A stretch of 64,000 nucleotides of DNA, taken from NCBI GenBank assembly GCA_038496675.1, contig CM076652.1, positions 6,377,717-6,441,716 of the forward strand, read 5' to 3'. This DNA is from Rachycentron canadum. Lineage: Eukaryota; Chordata; Actinopteri; Carangiformes; Rachycentridae. The notes beneath the pieces were generated by a model, which was given only the letters and a program-made list of their open reading frames with translations, did not search any database and was not told where the DNA came from. The translations under genes were made by a program, and so were the position numbers. How positions within the stretch are numbered: the first letter of the stretch is position 1; every line of letters begins with the position of its first letter. Positions 41,101 through 56,900 of the stretch are shown here, in pieces.

Positions 41101-44100
41101 AGAACCTAGGTCAGGTTAGGGAAGGACTAGCAGTTAATTTTCCACACATGGTCACTTGGATGACAAGCAAGTGTGGACATCTGCGATTTCCCAGTGATCT
41201 TCTGTCATCAGGTCTGTTTGTGTGGCTTTCTGCCAGCCTATTGAGCGAGATGTAATGTAATTCCAGGAGGATCTGCATCGATTGATGCTTGAGAGTGCAG
41301 AGGATAAACTCCTTCCCTCAACACTGTCTCAGAGGAGAGGACAGGGTCACACCACTGCAGTTACACCAGGGTTGCCTGTGTGTGTGAATTTCTCTGGCCA
41401 CACGGTCTTGTGCATGCCATCTTAGGAAGTACTGAGGCACGCTTCCTTATGCAAACAGTTAGCAAGTCAAACTATCAATGTAAAATAAGTAAAGTGGTTG
41501 TGTGAGAACTAAAAACCACAGTCAGTTGTAGAAGGAACCAGCTGAACCTTCAGTTGAACTATGGACATTGTTTTGTAGACATTAAATAATCGTTTTGTGC
41601 ATAAAATGTCCCAAGGACCAGAAACAGCAAGGCAATCAGAGCCGAAAATTCATCACTTTCACGGTTCATCTGTTTCATTCATGTCACTCTGAATTGACAA
41701 AATGTCACTATCTGACTGGTTTATAATGGGAGCACCAAGAGATGCACTCTGAAAAAAATATTCTCCAGGGGTGGGACTGAAATTGAATGGCCAACTAATT
41801 ATTTCAAGAGCTAACAGAACAATGAACCTATTAACTCATTAATTACATATCCAATTATACTGAAATTTAATTAGTCAGAGGAGCAGGGGATAACAGACAT
41901 AAGGTTTATTCGAAAAATTTAGATGGTGAATGAATAGAGGGCTGGACAGGTAAATCAAACTAATGTTGCTTTTAGCTCATTACCCTTTGCTCCTAGACTC
42001 TGTTATATCTTGTTAATAGATGTAAGGGCACGTGTGGCACTTTTTAATATGTGCATACACCTGCCTTCTAGTTCTACTTCACAATGTGTGTTGAGAGGTG
42101 AGTCTGTGTTGGCGATTGCTTGTACCATGCGAGCAGTAAAGTGAGCTGGAATAGGTGACTGGTTTGACAGATGCAGGGTTTTAGTAACGTCCGTCAGAAC
42201 AGGGATTCTGCCAAACTCCAGCTGTGGATTCTGAACATGAATCTTTGGACCCTGTCCAATACAGGACAAAACCACCTCCTTGAGCAGAACAGAACAAAGA
42301 AGAGGATGGTTAGAGAACAGAATTTAATAACACTCCCAGTATTGAGACATGCAAACAATTACAGACTGAAGAGCACAGATATTAACTCTCAGAAGCACAC
42401 ACACTTTCACTGACCAGGGGTGGCTGGACGCTGCCGAACACAGCGATGCATAGAGTGTGGTGCAGCCTTCCAACAGCCTTAGCCAGCAGGAAAACGGGAA
42501 GCCTCTCTGAGGTTTGAGGAAGAATCACTCCTCTAGGTATGGAACTGCCAAAAAGCAGTGACGGAGTCTCCTCATATTCCTGGAAATTGAAACACCCACA
42601 AAAATCATGTTTTAATGCAGACATACAGAATCAGTAGCAAATGTACATATAGATTAAAAACAACTGTCTCAACTCAACTCAAATGTAGGCAGATAGACCT
42701 AAAAAAAACATCCTCATTGTGCTCCACATATTTGTTAATGTGACTATGTTATTTAATGTTAATTAAATTAATTTCATTTCATTTATTTATTGTCCTTTAC
42801 CGAATATTGAAGTCTCTTGTAGCTACAGTATTTAGACCTGTTTGTTTGTTCATTTGAGTCAAACCAATGCCATACTACAGGAATAAATAAACTAAATAAT
42901 AGCATTTATTAAAGCATTCTATTAAGGCTTCTTTGCTTTCTTGCCAAGAGTAGGTTAGAATATCCACCTATCTATTATCTATACCTCTATCTTATCCATG
43001 CAGGATCAGGGCTGGACTGTGGAGGAAGCCGGAGTACCCAGTGAGGGTACTTGCTGTGAGGCAACCATGCTAACCACTGTTCCACCCAGGATTAGATTAT
43101 ATTATATATATTATATTTTAGTAATGTCACTCACTTCTGCATACTACAACTCTACATACAGTAAATTGCGCAGTTCTGAGCAGGTAATGAGCCATTGTAT
43201 TAAATATGAAACAGCCATGACAGGTTTTGTTCTTGTTGATTTCACTACAGTATCTCTTCTCCTCACATACAGTATACATACAAACATCATTTCACTTGCT
43301 TCAGAGATCTACTTAACCTGGTCAAGCACGCCATAGCAGACAGGCAGAGTGCTGGGGTTGGTAAGCTGCACATGCTGTTCATAGAGGTAATTGAGGAAAC
43401 ACCTTTGAAAGTCCAACGCAGGAGTTTCAACCACAATCTCAGGAACAACACACCTATCAACAGAGAGAAAGAAGAGAGAAACAATGAGAGAACAACAAAC
43501 ATAAAGAGGAGAGAAGAAAAGATCTGAAGCTTATTTATGAATCACAACAGTAATTGCACTGTGTCATGCCAAAACGGTAGTCTATTAATTAGAACTGTTT
43601 CATACATTTTCAATGACGTTGATTGCCTTGAGGAAGTCAGATTGCCATTGCATTATTCTGAGAGATGGTGCAGGTGACATTCAAATGTATTGTTATGCAA
43701 ATGAGGATCTGAATATTTAACACACACTCCACTGATTTGTCGACACCTGTATGAAGGTTCAATGGACCACATTCACAGCTTGTCAAAGCATCAGTGACAG
43801 CCAGAAACACAGCAGAGGTTACTGCCAGCAAAGAACCTACTTTACTAAAAAGAAGGGGTGACAGAGAAGAAGCAAAATGAACCTCTGCTGTTTTATGGCA
43901 CCTTGTGACACAATTCTAACACATTTTATGTCAAATCTCATTTTCATATTGATCATTTTAGGGGAGATTATATGTGATCTCACTAGAGTGATTCATTCTT
44001 GTTCTTTAATTTTTTATGAAGTATCTTTTCAAAAGGGAAAAGATCAAACAGTTTTATGGGACAAGAGAAAGAGAGGAAAACTGACCTAATAATCGGTGTT

Positions 44101-47100
44101 TATAGCCTTAATTTGCAAAGTAGAAAAATTATAAAGTATAAGAAAATAAGAATTTACCAGAAAAGATACCAGAAAACTGTCTTTAACCTATGTAATTGAG
44201 TATGTTTACACATGGAGGAATAAGTGTGTATGTTCATATTTGTACTTGTTCCTCACCTGGCATTGATAGGCAGAGTCATGATCTCCTCACCAACACCTTC
44301 AACATCCACCACCAGTGCCAGCCTGTATTTCCTGACTGTGTTGGAGCACAGGGTCACCTGCACATATAATACACACAGCCATGGTAGGAGATACACTGAG
44401 CATTATTGACTTCAATACCATCAAACAGAATTTTGGTTAGGGAGATTTTTAATTGGTTGTTGATGTTGATGCAGGTGTTGATTAATGTGATTTAGACCAT
44501 TTCTCTTGAGAAGACAGCAAGAGAGGATAGGGTCTAAAGTTTATGAAAAACTAACTAGGGCTTCACAGCTATTTATCATTTTATTTATTTAGTTATTTAT
44601 TATTCATTAAAATATGGAGGAATTTGCTATCCTAGACAATAAGGTATAATTTGTCTCAGATTCTTCATATTCAGTTCCAAAAATCCTTTTTCAAATATAT
44701 ATCCAGTATAGATAATAGATACAGGTTTGTTTTTAAGGTTTAAGACAGATGGGAAATAACTTCAAATCTGTTGTCTGTCTTTTAGATTATGCACTCATTC
44801 ATGCTTTGCTGTGAAAGAACCAAAAAAGGAAATAAACGTATACAGCTAATCACTTGCACTCCCTTAATTTATGGCATTTGAAGGTAAGGTAAAATTCATT
44901 AACTGAACTTTAGTGAGCAGACTTTTGGTCTAATGATCTAACACACTAGAGTGCAAGAACTTTTTAAGTTAGTATGTAAATGTTTCCTGCTTGCCTATCT
45001 TCACATCATCTCTGCACCGTTAACAAATAACACACCTGGCATGTGAAAAATGCAATGTATGTGCGGTTGTGACAATAGGGAGTTTCCTTCTTGCCAGTCA
45101 CATAAAATGCATGAGCTGTCTGTCTCGCCGAACGTTGTGACTCACCGTCCAAAAACCAGCTCAAGCAGTTTACGTCAGCAGAGTTGTTAAAACTAGGCGG
45201 CAACGAGCCTGGTTCACTGGACCAGTTGTCTCTGTCTGACTGGTAAAATTAGTTTCACCATAGTTTATTAATATAAAACGGCAAACACAGGCAAAAGAAT
45301 TGTTTCACCACAAGTATATAGTCAAACTGGCAGGTAGGCACATCTCAGGTTGTTGTGCATCCTTACAAAAACTTGTTGTATGACAGCAAATGGATTTAAA
45401 TGGCATTTACCTCAATTTTTTAATTTACCTTAATGGTGATATCTGACATGGCACGCACGGAGCCTAGAGCAGGGCTGACGGTGAACTCCACAGGTCGGGC
45501 ATGAAGGTCTCTAGCAGCACTGCCTTGCCAATTGTTCCTGGACACCTCAGATACCTGTTTCGCACTGGTAACACTAGGAGATCCCAAACCATCTCCCAGG
45601 ACACGTAGGGCAAAGGTCATAGGCACAAAGGAGGTGTTGAACAGGGTACAAATTAATGTTTGTGGGAAACCTGTATATAAAGATAGAGACAGAATTAAAG
45701 TCAGCAAAGATTATGAAGAGAAAAAAAATTTAAGTGATAAAAGTGCAACAAAGTGGAAGCTGGAGTATAATATCATAATAATAAAATAATCTAATAATAA
45801 TCGAATGCAGCAATCTAAGAATAATTAAGACAAGGAAAAATGTTATAACACACCAAAGGCTACATCTCCAAAATTGAGCTCTAAAACATTGAAGTGGAAT
45901 GTAGGACCAACAACACAACCCCTGAAAGACAAGAAAAAAATGGCAAGAGATAAGCCATGAGAAACCTTAGAGACAACAACAGCAAGTTGAAGGATTCTTC
46001 AATAAGAACTGTGAGTGTAGTGACATTAGTCTGTCTAATAGCAACAGGCTGATAAATCTGAATGTTCCATAACAAACTGAGCTGAGTTGAACTGAGAACA
46101 CTTGCTAACTTCACCTGAAGGTCAAGGTAAGTGCTTCAGGCTGTCCTGTGACAGCTAGCAGCAAGTCTTCAGAGAAAGATCCCAAGTCGCGGCTGTGGAA
46201 GGTGACTTCCACAATCTGGCAGGCCCCAGAGGGGACAACACCTTCCTCTGGACTGAAGGAGAAACAGCGACCAAAAGTGGTGTCGGAGCTTGACAGCTTA
46301 AAAGGGGCATCAATCAGCCCTTTGTTGGACACTAGTACCTGGACAAAAAGAACTTATTCTTACTGATTCAACACTCAAATAAAGTTTTTCTTGCATAAGT
46401 CCTGCAAGCAATCATCAAGTAATATATAATTTGTACTGTGGTTATGTTTTGTGGCATTATCTCATTTTTGAAGAAGTCGTGTGGCCAACATGCCTACAGT
46501 GTTTTGTAATTTCTATAACATGATTTTTGTGATCTTTTTTGGCTGGAGTTTAAAAGCTTAAACTATATTAATAAGATGTATTACAAAAAGCAGGGAGAGT
46601 ATACCACTCACAAGCTGTTGAGATCCACATTTTTAATAAATCAAGCCCACTACATTACTAGCATGTCACAAGGGACACAGCTGTTCACTTTGGATTAGGT
46701 TTCTTACCTCATAACAGTTTTTGTCACCGATGAATACATTTTTCATATCCATCAAGTTGTAGTTCAGCTGGAGTTCAGGTCCTATGCCCTCACCCTTGAT
46801 TGTGAGAGGTAACCGAGAATCATGGCCTGAGGGCGGACAAAGACAGATGTAGGAAATATTCATTACAGTCATAGACACAGAAATATGGAGTCTGAGAAAA
46901 ATAACAATGAGATGGGAATTCTAACAACATAAATATGGTAATGTTTCGGTAGCTCTTTCAACCAGTAATGGGCATATCTATGCAGGTGGAAAGGTTGCAT
47001 TTATGTTTCGAGTTGAAAGCACTCAATTAAAAGTTAGTCAAAATACTAAATTTCTACTTACTTATTACTTGCAAAACATTTTATTGGCTGCAGCCTCTTT

Positions 47101-50100
47101 CTATATCTGTCTTTGGGCATTTGAGGTCTATCCCTCAGTTTTGCTTGGTAAGCTTTTAAAGCTTTTTGAGTGAGGAAATGAGGAACACGACAGTAGAGTC
47201 TTGAACTTTCTCCTGGTCAGGTCATCACCCGCCTCAAAAAACATGGAAATTAATGTAAATCTGGCCTCCGGCTCAGAAGAGACATGTGAAGGCCACATGC
47301 AAATTTGGTAACAACCTTTTACTACCACTGAGATGAGAAGGATATACCAGGGCCTCATGACTGGATTGTCAAATATGAAAATGAGATCAAGTAGCAATAA
47401 TCCAGTGGTTACGGGTTTTATTTTTGGTGTTTAAACCAAGTGTGATTGTGGTTATCATCATACACTGGAGGAGAAGAGAACATTGAAGAAGACATCGATG
47501 AGCGGAGTAGTTGTCTTCTGACAATAAGTAGACAGACACGGTTTGCTACCCAGACTTGTCTTTCTAACCTTTGTCTGCACCGAGGCACAACCCACTGAGG
47601 GAGGGAAGATCTTTTATGAGAAAGCCAAAGCTATTGATTTACGGCAGGGGGGTACAGTCTGTTTGAAGTTGTTAAAACAATCAATTGTTGAAGAACAAAC
47701 AAAAGAAATGGGTTTTCTTCTGGCTCTGAAGGTTTGGTTAATCAAACATGCTGTGTCATTACAAAACTGCTTCAAATGTAAACCTTAATAGAAATCTGTT
47801 TGTCATAATTTGATCTCACAATCACAAATTTAGGATAGAAGCCTTATGGAAGTTGTTTTAAAGGGGCAAATCAGCTGTATCCAATTGCATTTTGGAGTGG
47901 CTGGATGGTGGTATAGAGGAATTTTTGAAGAACAGGTTTGACAGAAAGGCTGTATTTCAGCTTATAGTCAGATAGTCAAATAGAGACATTTATAAATATT
48001 TATTTATATAGCAGAAATTGAATTGCTATGCTAACATGCAGCATTCTGGGAGATGGGAAAATTTCTACAAGATGTCATGTTAAATTCTGCTATCATGACT
48101 AAAAACTAAACATTGATGATTCTTACTATATTGTAAATGCAATACTGTGTTTGTATGTGAAACCCAAAATGAGTGTTGAATGTTTAATTTAGACACTAAC
48201 CTGTGATATTACAATATATGGTTTGTTGGTAGAGCTTGGCCTCCTCAGGCTTGAAGACAATGTTGAACTGTGCAGTAGTGTTGGGCCATATTTCACCTTC
48301 CTGTGCCAAATAAAGACAGAAAGGAAAACCAGAAGGATATAAAGCAAATATCATACTACATTGTATGCAAATTTTCTTACAGAGAAAAAATAGATGTGAA
48401 TGAATAAGAAGAGACTTTTTTAATACAAAATCAAGTGCAAGTAATGTAGAACAACTTGGAAGTGGATTGTTAGTTTAGTCAGGCTCAGCTATAAACACCA
48501 ATTAACTGCATCTAACACCTTCTAATACGTGTGTGTGTCTATGTGTGCATGTGTTTGTGGGTGCCCTCTACATGTGTAGACTGCTAACCATTTCTCTCAT
48601 GTCCTCTTAAAGTTTGTTTTGTTGACTGGCCTACAGACTGTTTACTATCTCCCCCCACCCTTTCAATCTCTGTTTTTCATTTGTCTTCCATCTCCCTCTA
48701 TCTAGGGAACCTGGCTTAGCTGAGCAGAGGAGACACCAGCAAAAAAGAGGGGTGGCTGTGTCAGAACAGGTCAAGCTACCTGAAGGTCCCTGGGCAAAAA
48801 GGGCCCAGATCGTGACCCACCTCTTACTGAGGAGTCAGCCTAGATTTGCACGTGAACAATAGCCATGATTCTTAACTATTTGTGACAGATCTAATCTCAG
48901 ATCAAATCTGTTCAGATTATCAAAATCCATTTCTGTCTCTGCAGCAACCAGGCTATAAGAGGAAGAGGATTTTGAGAAACAAGAAAATAGTCACACAAAC
49001 ACACCGCTGGCTCCACAGTTATGCAGCTGTGAGAGAGCACCAGGAGGTGGTCCTTTGCAGCCTGGCTTCTAAATTCCTTCAGGGCTCTGGCCAGCAGTGG
49101 TAGGCGGTGGATGACTGTGGGGTTGGGCTCATGCTGAAAAAGCAACTGTTTATTCTCCTCCTCCTTCCTCTGGAGTACTGAGCTCTCCCTTGAGAGGAGG
49201 GAGACAAAGAGGGAGGGAATGTGAAAGGCAAAACAGAGAGACAAGATGGGTCATAGAGAAAAAGAGGCAGGAGGAGAGCAAAGATAGTTGCAAACAGAAA
49301 GAAACTGATGGACACCTGAGCTATTTCTGGAAATCTATGCTTTGGTAAAAAAAAGAAATGCAGCACAGCAGGTAATTCTACTTGCTACATGTGCACAGAG
49401 ATGGGGGCAGTGTGTCTTACAATATACACGCACAAACAAAAAAATCCCAGTCGCCTTTTGTGTACATACAAACCTCAATAAGCTCAGGTCCTCCTCTTCC
49501 TGACTGGGCCACATTGACCAACAGTACTGAAGAGGGATATCACTACTGTTGGTGAGAGACACCGTGTGTGCGTTGGCCAGAGAGATATAAGTCTTCTTCA
49601 ACAAGACGGAGTCAGACTCAAGATGAATGTTCAGTTCTTCACAGGCCCCATACAAACTGATGTACACATCTTCACCTGGGCACAGAAATGCAGTACACAC
49701 ATTTACATACAGTAGACATGAATTAGTATAAACACTCATATCCACCCAGAGACAGTACTGCTAGATTTTAGAAATGTTAATTATGACACAAGTTGTAACT
49801 AAAATAATTAAGATTTTATTCATTGAAATGTATATTCATGACACTGACTTCCTGAAGCGATCCGACTTCCTGAACCCATCTGAGATGTGTCTGGCATTTC
49901 AGAAGCGTGTAACAAGGCTGGCAAAATTGCAAGTGTCAAAAACTTGGTCTCTGAAGGTCATGAAGAACATGCCATGAAAATTGTGATGAGATGTGCCGTC
50001 AACACAGCTTGAATATTAAAAACTGCAAGTAAAAGCATGAAAGGCTACCTTTGTTTGTTTGTCGAGTCAAAACAAAAAAGTGGTTTTCCTAAGCCATTCA

Positions 50101-53100
50101 AAGCACTACTGTCCAGAGAACATTTTACAGCACTTAAACTAGTATTTCACTAGTAATCATTTCCATCTAAAAGCACACAAACTCATGAAACACTGAATCA
50201 TCTGGGATTTCACCAAAAACTATTTTGTCCCATGTTGCAAAACCACAAATTACCAGAGGAGTACTAGTCTTATTTAAAAAGCAAGCTAACTTGAAGCTAA
50301 TGCTTAATTAAAGCTATGTCCTAAGTGCTGCTGTATGGGAGCTGCCTGGCACAACTAAATCCTATCCACCGAGGAGCCACTGCTGCTCCTCTGGGAGTCT
50401 CGGGACCAATGTGGGCAGGGAATAAAGGAGAAAGTCAGAGTGGAGTCAAGGACACACAGCAGTGTAGCTTAGAAAGACTGAATCTGGATCAAAAGGAGCC
50501 TCACAGAGAGATCAAAATGTTTTTTTATCCTGGAATCCAAAACCAATCTAAAACAATGACAGCATATACAGCGATGTGAAATTCATCAGGTTGAAACGAA
50601 TGTGAATGGCTGAAATTACAATATTCAGATTTAAAGTAAATCTGATTTTCCAACACAAAAAATATGGCCCTCTGGAATAAGGTTTCAAAACCACAAGCCT
50701 CAAGAGACAAACACCTTGATGGTTAGTAGGACATCTAATGAGTCTCTGTGGTAGTAACATGTTGCCACCATCACAGTGTGCACACTTCCAACAGTGAGAG
50801 AAAGAGCAACAATAGCAAGCAACAAAATAAGATGCAAAATTAAGTTTTGTATAAAGCCACCAAGAACAAGGCTTTATACAAATTTAGTGAGTGTTTGTTT
50901 ACATCCAAATCAGTGGGACTGGGGCTTCAGCCAATAGAAAAATACATCTTATTATGGCATTATCTATATATTATATATTATCTTATATTTATATATTTTT
51001 TATAAGTCAAAACCACACACACAGAGAACACGTCTGGATAGAGTATAATATCTAAATTCTGAATACTGAGTTGTCTGGGCACTGAACTCCAGTGTGTGCG
51101 TTTCAGAGGTTCATAATTCCTTTCATACATTTCCCAAGCACTAATTAAAACACAGGTACCTTAGTCAATAAAATTAGTGGGAATGAAAACTGGGATTAAT
51201 GCGACATTGGGGATTTTGTCAACAGAAAGCAGTCCAGTATTCTATTTTATTGTGATTGTGCTTTTCAAAGTTTGTCCTTAGCCAAAACAACGATGGAGAC
51301 TTGCCATTAATTAGTTCTTAGTTACAAATTTATTTCCCCATGTAGTTCCTTTGGTCCAAACACAATGGGTGCCCAGTTGACTGTGACTGATTTACTATTT
51401 GCTCTGAAATGCAGATTCAACACATGGCAAACGTTTTGGAGGCTTGATGGTTGCCCTGCAGGACTAACTGAAATCCTGCTCTTGGTCAAGTAACAGAAAC
51501 TTGACTCAGGTTTGACAATGCAAAAAAATTGACTGAAATGATATTAGTGCATTCCGAATGAATTGAATCTAAGAATGGTGAGATAAACAAGGACACAGTG
51601 TCATTGTTGCAAAGTGCCCAAAACAAGGCCCAGCACATTAGAATATCATGCAAATGTGTTTAAGAACTTAAGAACTGAAATCTCTTATTTACAAAACTAT
51701 TACGAGAGACCAAATTGTGATCAGTAACATACTGTTTACTTTAATTGTCCTTGAGAATTGTCTAGAACAAACTGTAACACACTGAATTAATTGGACATAG
51801 GCACACACCTGCTTACATAAGTCTCACAATTCAATTGTAATGTTGTTCAGCACAAAAACCAACCAATGAGGTCCAAAGAACTTTATAGACCTTCACAATA
51901 AAATTGCAGCAAGGCAGAGATGAGGGCAACGGTGTAAAATATTCGCTAAAGCTCTGAGTTCTCCCAGGATCATGGTTGGAGGAAAGAAGGGCCTTGGTCA
52001 GGGATGTGACCAAAAACCCAACGGTGACTCTGACAGAGCTTCAGAAATCCTCTGCTGAGATGAGAGAACACTGACTGAACACTGATTGCCAGCATTCAAG
52101 CTGAGTAACTATCAAACTGCAAAAGGTATTTCTGTCTTTGCCTGTAGGAGGCATCATCAACATGTCCTTTCCTATGGGTGGGGGCTAGTGTATGTAAAAC
52201 TGGCATTAAAATGACCCAACGGCCTTAACGGCTGCACATCATCACATCAGTCTCCACACACACACTCAGACACACACACACACACACAGTGAGCATTACC
52301 CAGTATTTCTATCCTTGCTGATTGGTTACCATGGTGACAGAAATGCCACTTAGTGCATGTTACTCAACACACAACAAGGATGATGACAGAAACAATAAGC
52401 AAGACAATACAACCAGTCTGTTTGTTACCACTTGCCATTGTTAGTGTAAGGCTTTTGACCTGAATATTAAATTTAAACCTCACCAAATGTAAACTGGAGT
52501 TATGCACATGTACATTAACAGATGAGCTGGCAAATCAACTCAAAATGATTTTCAACTTCAATTAGACTCCACTGGTTTATAGGATAAATATCAGACAGAC
52601 AACTTTGAGACCAAATACAGACAAACAGGCACATCCCCAAACATACCATTAAGAATGTGAACATAACAAAAGAACTTCATAATGTTCATGCTGTACAATA
52701 ACAGTCACAAAGATGAGGTAAATTGAGAATGCTACTAGACTGGACTCATTTCAATGATTACCCAGCCAGTGAAATTAAGAGAGATCACATAGTGTAGGGA
52801 AATAAGCCTAGATTTGAAAATCTCAGCAGAGCCAACTTCCTGAATTTGCATAGAGTTAAGCCCAAAAAGGGAACCTCAATGAGCAAATGCTCTGCATCTT
52901 TGAGACATTTTATTAAATCTAGGAACTAGGAGCTCTAGGAGACGTAACCAGCATCAAGGAAATGTACAGTAAAGGTTGTGACGGAGTATTGGGCCATTTA
53001 AAACCATCTAAGTAAGACATCAGTCAAACAATGAACATACTACATTTGATAGGAAAACGAGGAGTAAGACACAAAGATGAATCAACCAAATCCAAAAGAT

Positions 53101-53910
53101 TTATCTCCCACAATAATAAGCCAATGTGTTGAATTTTCATAAGGTCAAACATCCCATTAGGTTTCAGCTCCTGTTCAATGCAGACTGAATAGGAGAACTT
53201 TAAAGCCATCTCTCCCTGAGCTTTAAGAGAGAAGTGATTGATTAGGACCTGAGATCCTGCTCTTCTGCTCTCAATTCTAACAACATGAAAGACTTATTTA
53301 GCTTTTACATTCATCAACAACAGATAGCAGTTGTAAATTCTACACAAATATGTGTGCTCCACACTGAAAACACATTAGAATTCAAGGAGTGATCACGTTT
53401 GCTTCCGACAGGCCAATTATCACTTGGATTTCCATCATGTACCTAGTGGCAGGGAGGGGGAAAACAAAACACACTGGCACAGTCCCACAGGAAGGCAAGT
53501 TCTTTGCTTTCACTCTGGAAAAAAGAAAAACTACAAAGCCATCATCATATGAAGAAGAAGAAGAGAAAAAAAGAGAACATGGATGACAGAGGATGAGTGA
53601 TCGAAGGAAATGAGGGAGAGAGAAGAATTGAGGAACACAGAGAGGAAAGCAATTATCTCCCAGCATCCGGATGCTATGACAGCAGCTGACAGGCAGAGAG
53701 AGCTGCAGCTTATTGCAAAGCTTTCATCGGGGCTGTCCACCAACCCATCTTCTTTTCTCTTCCCATAATTTCTCTGTGTGCACAGCTAGAACTTCTCAAC
53801 CCCTTCAGCTACCTTTGATTGCAGCAGCTCTTAAGCGTGTGTGTATGAGTGTGTGGATGCACATGCATGTACTTACATTTGAGATTGTGTGTTTATTTGT
53901 GAGCTGCTTG

Positions 53911-53962
<52 letters not shown>

Positions 53963-56900
53963 GCTTTTCTAAAAGGCTCCTGTGCTGAAGTCCCCTCTGT
54001 GCTATAGCCCTGTCAAAGCAGATGCCTCAGCACTCCCTAAGAGCTGTCTGTCTCTTCATTTAAATCAGCAGTGGTGACAGAAGAGAAGGAGGGGAGATGG
54101 AGGGAAGCAGGGAGGGGAGGTTACTGGAGCATCAAAGAGTCTCCACTCAATTTTAAGACAGAACAAGGATTCTCTAAACACACCATTGACGGAAAACAAG
54201 CGAGCTGAGCAAACTATTACTTTTCAAAGCTTCACTGATTTTTAACTGACAAAGGGAAATAAAGACACAGTGTGTACCCGCTTTAAGTGCTATAGTGTTC
54301 TGTACATGCAAACTGACACACAACACATTAACGCTCACATGCACACACAGTCTACATCCGCCAGCTTATGCTGAAGTCTCCAATGGCCCCTCAGCAGAAT
54401 AAAGCCTTTTGCGACATGGTGACCTGAAACATACATGAGAGTGAGGGAGTCAGGCAAAGGTGCTAAATTAAAAATGATAGTCTCTTGATGGGCTGTAAGT
54501 GGTGTTCTGGACCTGAGTTATCCCTCCCACTTTAAAAGCTTAATTCTGCTGAACGCTGCTAATGTTGCCACTCCTTCAGCAGACCTGCCTATTTACATAG
54601 AAACACAGCACGTAACTCTTGTATTTACTGGCATTCGAAGCATTGGAGGAGACTCTAGATTGGCCACTATCACATTCACAGTAGGTATTAGTACCAGTGC
54701 CTGTTTTGGATGAGAGAATAAACAAATTTGACTGAGAGTGACTGCAAACCACATTTTTATTGCTAAAAAGACAGCAATAACTATTTACATTATTCAAGTT
54801 ACTGTCAGCGCAGCTTGAAAGAATTTGTTCCATTGATGAAGACTTCAACACACAGGCATATGATGGTGTGTCTGTTTTCAAAAGGAGCTACCTCACTGAG
54901 AATTTGTCTTTTGAAGATGTTATTTTGATTATTTTGAGTTTTACCTGATATTTAACACCGCCAAGGCCCTGGCTGCTAATAAATAAAAGGTCCCACCCAT
55001 GTATCTCAGAAATCTTGAAGGAAGCCTGGGGCTGAAACATATCTGCTTTTTCTCATGCTGTGCATTAACCAAATAAAAGTGTTACACAATCATCTGCAAG
55101 TCCTGACAACTTTTTTTGCAGTGTCAGCAACGAAGCATATCCGCTCCCTTAAGGTCGCACACAATCTCCACACACACAAACATAAAAAAATTTCTCCTTC
55201 ACAGCCGCATACAGAGATATATTTTTCACTCAAAACAATCATCAATAAAGAGCTTCACATAAATCTTTTGTCGGTCTCTGCTCTCAGGAATGGCATCAAA
55301 ATAATTAAATGATAAACTCAAACGTATGAATATAGATCCAAAGTAGAAACCGCTCTGCTCTTATCCACCATTATCCAATCATATACAGGCTGTTTTTGCA
55401 CAAGGTGACTTTGTCGTGGTAAAGTTTCAGGACTACTACTGATAACAGAATAAGTGTTGTGTCAGCATACTACTGAATTTCCCCCTCACACTCACAGTAA
55501 AAATGGGGGTGGTACATTGTGATCTACCCAGGAGATGCACAGCTGAATGAACCCAAGTCTTTTTTTGTTTGCATGGTACACAACTGCTTTACTGTAATTG
55601 TTAAACATCATTGTATTTTTGACTTTTAGGGAGGTGTGTCGGAAATTAGCTTTCAAGGAGACTGTGATGAGGGGAAAACCTGGGTTCAGGAGTGAGGCTG
55701 ATCTGATTCTGATTGAAGCATCCCCCTACTCCCCCTACTAATTTATCCAGACCAATTTACTGTTGCTATTTTCAGCAGCCAAGGTTGAGCTGGAACTACA
55801 TCAAGTGGCAACCCACTGTGATATCATCCATTAGTTTGTGAACTAATTGAAAACTTGAGCTTGTTTGGCTGTCGCCCTCTCGATTTTTTTGAAACCAGAA
55901 GAAACCATATTTGGAGGCAGCAGAGGCAGAGCTGAGGAGCAGTGAGGGGTGGATCTGACCTGCTCTGTACTCTATCCCGATTGTCAGGCAAGTCGCCATT
56001 GACTGTCAATCACATGGTAGCTACGCCCTAATACTTACCCTGCTTTATCATTTATTTTCCTCTTAATGGGATTTGAAACATGAACATTTTTAAAACAAAA
56101 CATTTTTTGAGGTAATAAATTGTGAGAAGAAAAATCCATACAAACAGATTTCTTTTTGCAACCAGTGGAGTTGCCCCCTGATAGTCATTATATAGAATGC
56201 AGGTTTAATGCACTTCAGCATTGACTTCACTTTTCAGCCCCAGAGTCTACGTTTTTATACATGGTCTGTGGACCACATATGAATTTCCCTTTCAAAATAA
56301 ACAAAATACAGTATAGAATTAGGTCTAGTTTGCCAAGTTACTGTGAGGTTATGCTCTGATGAAACTGCATTGAAACTTACTGCTTTTAACATCAAATATT
56401 GCCATTATTCAAGTGAATAAATAAAATCTGTCTTTTACTTTATCTATACTATACCGTATATCCTTAAATTCACATAGAGTGTTGAAAACAGGGTTAGCTG
56501 ACAGTTTAATCAAGTCTAATCAACTCATGGAATTTTTGCTGAACAAGATAAAAAACATGCACTGACTTTCTCCTTTTACCTCTAATTGATCCCCTTGTGT
56601 GTGTGTATGAAAAGCTTTGCCTTTTGGCTTTGATGTTATGGAATCTCTAATTGTGAAGGCAACCAAGGCTATCCTAAAAAACAAATGACAACTGGGTGCG
56701 AAACTACTATACAGAATTCAAATAATATTTTATAAGGCAATGATATTACATAAAATAAAATCCTTAATGAGGATAAATGATGCATTAGTTTACTGCACTG
56801 AGCTGATTCAGAACAGAACACAACAAACAAAATGATCATAGTTTAAACTAATAAACAAATTGTTGTTTTGTTATAATAAACTAGGCTCACAGCCTAGTTC

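Noticed and set aside
51831..52013. A 60-codon minus-strand frame
   Set aside because: It is antisense to the Tc1-like fragment; the transposase frame on the plus strand is itself broken.
55796..56009. Open frames in intron 6 that look slightly protein-like
   Set aside because: They fall inside the dispersed teleost repeat at 55790-56280, a common source of false proteins.
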